Source: an uncultured Prevotellaceae bacterium
Lineage (GTDB): Bacteria; Bacteroidota; Bacteroidia; Bacteroidales; Bacteroidaceae
Length of the DNA: 34,759 bases
Direction: 5' to 3'
NCBI GenBank assembly: GCA_900318885.1
Contig: ONMN01000046.1
Span: 1 to 34,759, forward strand
Shown one piece after another: positions 32,451-34,759 of this stretch (the first letter of the stretch is position 1; each line of letters opens with the position of its first letter). A model generated the notes under the pieces. It was not told where the DNA came from. It did no database searches and saw only the letters and a program-made list of their open reading frames with translations. Both the position numbers and the translations under genes were made by a program.

Positions 32451-33941
32451 ATGGGATATAGTCAATTTCTAAATATGATTCCCGAGGCCCTGTTGGTTCT
32501 CGCATTGATTATCGTGTTCTTTGCTGACTTCTGCCTGACGAAGAGCGAGCGCAAGGTTGGCGTGCTGGGCAAGCTCACCGCTGCCCTGCTGCTCTGCCAG
32601 ACCATCATGCTCACCACCGTCGGTCCTGCTGAGGCCTTCGGCGGCATGTATGTCGCTGGTCAGGCTGCTCAGGTCATGAAGCTCATCCTTACCTTCGGCA
32701 CGTTTATCGTCGTGGTGATGGCCGAGCCTTGGTTGGAGAACGAAGCCCGCCGTTATGCCGGTGAGTTCCATCTGCTCGTGCTGAGCACCCTGCTCGGTAT
32801 GTACATTATGATGTCCAGCGGCTCGTTCCTCATCTTCTTCCTCGGTCTCGAGACTGCCTCAGTGCCTATGGCCTGCTTGGTGGCGTTCGACAAGTTCCAA
32901 AAGAATGGTAAGGTCAGCTTGCGCAGCAAGAAGAGTGCCGAGGCTGCTGCCAAATACATCCTTGTGGCTACGTTCTCCAGTGGCGTCATGCTTTACGGCA
33001 TCTCGTTCATCTATGCCGCTACGGGTACACTCTACTTCGATGATGCCGCCAACGTGCTCAGTAATAATTATTGGGCATCGCCGCTGCAGATCATGGGTCT
33101 CGTGTTCTTCTTCAGTGGCTTGGCATTTAAGCTTTCGCTCGTGCCCTTCCACTTCTGGACGGCCGACACCTACGAGGGTGCTCCGACGCCCATCACCGGT
33201 TACCTCTCTGTCTGCTCGAAGGGTGCCGCAGCCTTTGCTGCGCTGGTCATCCTCATGAAGGCCTTTGGTCCGATGATAGAGTACTGGGAGTACATGCTCT
33301 ACGTGGTCATCGTGTTCTCTATCACCATTGCCAACCTCTTCGCCATCCGTCAGAGCGAGCTTAAGCGCTTCATGGCTTTCAGCTCTATCTCACAGGCCGG
33401 CTACATCATGTTGGCAGTTATTGGTGGTTCGCAGACGGGCATGGCTTCGCTGATGTACTACATCCTCGTGTATGTCGTTGCCAACATGGCCGTCTTCACC
33501 GTCATCTCGGCAGTGGAGCATAATGGTCAATGTTCAATGGTCAATGGTCAATCGCTCACGAAGATGAGCGCCTACGACGGTCTTTACCAGACCAACCCCA
33601 AGCTGGCGTTCCTCATGACGCTGGCCCTGTTCTCGCTGGCTGGTATTCCTCCGTTCGCAGGTATGTTCTCTAAGTTTTTCGTGTTCATGGCTGCTGCCGA
33701 GCAGGGCTCCTTCTGGGCTTATTTCGTAGTCTTCGTAGCCTTGGTCAACACCGTCGTGAGCTTGTACTACTATCTGCTCATCGTCAAGGCCATGTACATC
33801 AAGCCGAGCGACTCGCCCCTGCCTACGTTCAAGACCGATGTCAACACCCGTGTTGCCCTCGCCATCTGCACCGCAGGCATCGCCCTCTTCGGCATTTGCT
33901 CATGCATCTACGACTACCTCTTCGCCGCCTCGGCCATGTAA
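32451..33941 (+). CDS. nuoN: NADH-quinone oxidoreductase subunit N
   Basis: NuoN is the third antiporter-like subunit. The 496-residue protein has about 14 membrane segments. Typical text includes FLGLETASVPMACLVAF, SGLAFKLSLVPFHFWTADTYEGAPTPITGYLSVCSKGAA, and QSELKRFMAFSSISQAGYIML. Near residue 360 the loop between two membrane segments holds NGQCSMVNGQS. It is encoded by a 7-base tandem repeat of a kind seen in gaps elsewhere and is not expected in the family. It is the last gene of the operon. Confidence 0.95.
   Translation: MGYSQFLNMIPEALLVLALIIVFFADFCLTKSERKVGVLGKLTAALLLCQTIMLTTVGPAEAFGGMYVAGQAAQVMKLILTFGTFIVVVMAEPWLENEARRYAGEFHLLVLSTLLGMYIMMSSGSFLIFFLGLETASVPMACLVAFDKFQKNGKVSLRSKKSAEAAAKYILVATFSSGVMLYGISFIYAATGTLYFDDAANVLSNNYWASPLQIMGLVFFFSGLAFKLSLVPFHFWTADTYEGAPTPITGYLSVCSKGAAAFAALVILMKAFGPMIEYWEYMLYVVIVFSITIANLFAIRQSELKRFMAFSSISQAGYIMLAVIGGSQTGMASLMYYILVYVVANMAVFTVISAVEHNGQCSMVNGQSLTKMSAYDGLYQTNPKLAFLMTLALFSLAGIPPFAGMFSKFFVFMAAAEQGSFWAYFVVFVALVNTVVSLYYYLLIVKAMYIKPSDSPLPTFKTDVNTRVALAICTAGIALFGICSCIYDYLFAASAM
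33523..33552 (+). repeat. 7-base tandem repeat inside nuoN
   Basis: Four units of ATGGTCA (one reads ATGTTCA) follow each other, plus AT. Seven is not a multiple of three, so the units are read in changing frames, giving NGQCSMVNGQS. The reading frame of nuoN is kept over the whole block. Confidence 0.92.
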
Positions 33942-33968
33942 GTAGTAAATACGTATAATCCCTATAAA

Positions 33969-34007
33969 AACAGCAGGCTCCACATCAGGAATCTGCTGTT
34001 TTTTTTT
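33969..34007. terminator. Bidirectional terminator between nuoN and the M15 peptidase gene
   Basis: AACAGCAG (33969-33976) pairs with CTGCTGTT (33993-34000), followed by seven more T. On the other strand a run of T also follows. The T-run reaches the stop codon of the converging peptidase gene. Confidence 0.88.
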
Positions 34008-34417
34008 CATTTGTAGTACCCAATTCGGATGTAGTGGCGGGGAGAGGCGAAGGGCGTCCAGGAGATGTGGAGCCAGCCGGGGGCGGTCAACAGCTGGTCG
34101 GTATAGTCGCAGGTGCGGAGGAAGTCCACCAGGCGTTGGAACTGCTGTGGGTCCTTGGGGCGGATGTCGGCAGCCTGGCCGAGCAGGTGCTGCGAGTTGC
34201 GCACACCACCGACCTCGCGGTTGTAGGCCTCGTTGCGGTAGCCGCTATTGACGATGATGGCTCCCACCTCGCGGCGTGCGGGCTCCAGCAGATACTGGCA
34301 ACCGTACTTCAGGTTAAACAACACCTGCGGCGTTGGCAGGTTGTCGGGGTGCTTCTGCAGGTTGAGAAACTCGCTCAGAGAAAAGTGGGATGATAAGCGA
34401 ACATCATTATAATTCAT
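34007..34417 (-). CDS. M15-family D,D-carboxypeptidase-like peptidase
   Basis: The 136-residue protein is a compact peptidase of the M15 (VanY/phage endolysin-like) type, which cuts D-Ala-containing wall peptides. It has VNSGYRNEAYNREVGG, the zinc motif SQHLLGQAADI (His and Asp ligands), and the last His ligand in GWLHIS. No signal peptide is seen. Two starts are possible, ATG 34417 (MNYNDVRLSSHFSLSEFL) and ATG 34438 (MNEPRITMNYN). Both lie inside copies of a direct repeat, and I prefer the shorter. It lies just after a small membrane protein gene. It may derive from a phage lysis module, but no other phage gene is present. Confidence 0.87.
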   Translation of the reverse strand: MNYNDVRLSSHFSLSEFLNLQKHPDNLPTPQVLFNLKYGCQYLLEPARREVGAIIVNSGYRNEAYNREVGGVRNSQHLLGQAADIRPKDPQQFQRLVDFLRTCDYTDQLLTAPGWLHISWTPFASPRHYIRIGYYK

Positions 34418-34449
34418 GGTAATTCGTGGTTCATTCATGGTAATTCGTG
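34412..34449. repeat. 17-base direct repeat carrying the alternative starts of the peptidase gene
   Basis: ATTCATGGTAATTCGTG occurs at 34412-34428 and 34433-34449, 21 bases apart. On the minus strand each copy contains an in-frame ATG for the M15 peptidase. The second copy ends one base from the stop of the small membrane protein gene. Confidence 0.92.
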
Positions 34450-34668
34450 TTAAGAATGTTTTCCATTGATTTTTCGTGTGATGAGTTTTACATAATAGTC
34501 GAGGCCGAAGATGCTGGCGACGAGTAGGAAGGCCTGGGCGACATAGACCAGCAGACCACTGGACACATCGTCGATCATGATGACCTGATAAGACACCAGC
34601 GCAATGCTGCTCACGATGAGCAGCACCGCACAGGCATACTGAGAGATTTTAAAGCGCGTATTTTCCAT
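34450..34668 (-). CDS. Small two-pass membrane protein
   Basis: The 72-residue protein has two hydrophobic segments (ACAVLLIVSSIALVSYQVIMI near residues 12-32 and LLVYVAQAFLLVASIFGL near 39-56) and a basic end (KLITRKINGKHS). I do not recognise a family. I chose ATG 34668 (MENTRFKISQ). The open frame extends to 34701 but over A/T-rich repeat sequence. The M15 peptidase gene follows in the same direction, so a joint role at the cell wall or in lysis is possible, not shown. Confidence 0.65.
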   Translation of the reverse strand: MENTRFKISQYACAVLLIVSSIALVSYQVIMIDDVSSGLLVYVAQAFLLVASIFGLDYYVKLITRKINGKHS

Positions 34669-34698
34669 AGTGTCGTTGAACGCAAAATTTTTTTTGAA

Positions 34699-34725
34699 CA
34701 CGAATCTCTCGAATTACACGAATTT
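34699..34725. repeat. 9-base periodic repeat upstream of the small membrane protein gene
   Basis: Three units fit CnCGAATnn (34699-34707, 34708-34716, 34717-34725). The core CGAATT also appears in the repeat at 34412. The last 34 bases of the window, after the repeat, show no feature. Confidence 0.75.
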
Positions 34726-34759
34726 TTTCTGTACTTGGATTATTCGTAAGATTTGTGAG

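Noticed and set aside
1-34759. CRISPR array, insertion sequence or prophage
   Set aside because: No spaced repeats of 25-40 bases, no transposase or integrase, and no phage structural genes were seen. The M15 peptidase alone is not enough.

Overview
The window looks like chromosomal core sequence from an anaerobic member of the Bacteroidales, most likely Prevotella or a close relative. Four things point there: Bacteroides-type promoters (TTTG, about 20 bases, TAnnTTTG) in many gaps; a nuo operon with fused nuoCD and no nuoEFG; anaerobic ribonucleotide reductase (nrdDG) with an anaerobic C4-dicarboxylate carrier; and a T9SS-like C-terminal motif. The genus rests on recall of protein sequences, not on a search.

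Layout. 1-1017: end of rpsF, rpsR, rplI and a terminator. 1043-1716 (minus): a small orphan protein, tRNA-Ser(CGA), and a folded tRNA-like element sharing the tRNA promoter. 1743-4383: fabD (broken) overlapping a cytoplasmic GH13 amylase. 4401-7109 (minus): valS. 7141-9564: mazG, a lipoprotein, rnz. 9587-12966: a secreted mini-protein, an L,D-transpeptidase, an ECF sigma factor, a probable anti-sigma protein and a Spy/CpxP-like protein, an envelope-stress type cluster. 12929-18952 (minus): nth, ribE, a rod-shaped RNA candidate, an FGGY sugar kinase, a decayed DUF3089-like lipoprotein gene, a Dcu carrier and agmatine deiminase. 19042-23362: a shortened ABC ATPase with a small membrane partner, nrdD, nrdG, and a nucleotidyltransferase. 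23557-23809: a small XRE-type regulator. 23905-33941: nuoA-B-CD-H-I-J-K-L-M-N, a complex I without the NADH-oxidising module. 34007-34725 (minus): M15 peptidase and a small membrane protein.

The most striking structure lies in the three consecutive minus-strand gaps between agmatine deiminase, the Dcu carrier, the DUF3089 gene and the sugar kinase. Each holds a terminator hairpin whose loop carries the -33 TTTG box of the next gene; the T-tract of the terminator lies in the promoter spacer, and the -7 box follows at once. Terminator and promoter are thus one compact element, present three times. Other unusual items are the 172-base RNA candidate between the sugar kinase and ribE, 9-base periodic repeats that run up to the start codons of nrdG and nuoI, and 7-base repeats, one set of them inside nuoN.

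A caution: fabD, nuoB and nuoM, all normally needed and otherwise well conserved, each lack an internal block and change frame there. The DUF3089 gene is also broken, and agmatine deiminase seems to lack a block in frame. Assembly error is a serious possibility, and raw reads should settle it.
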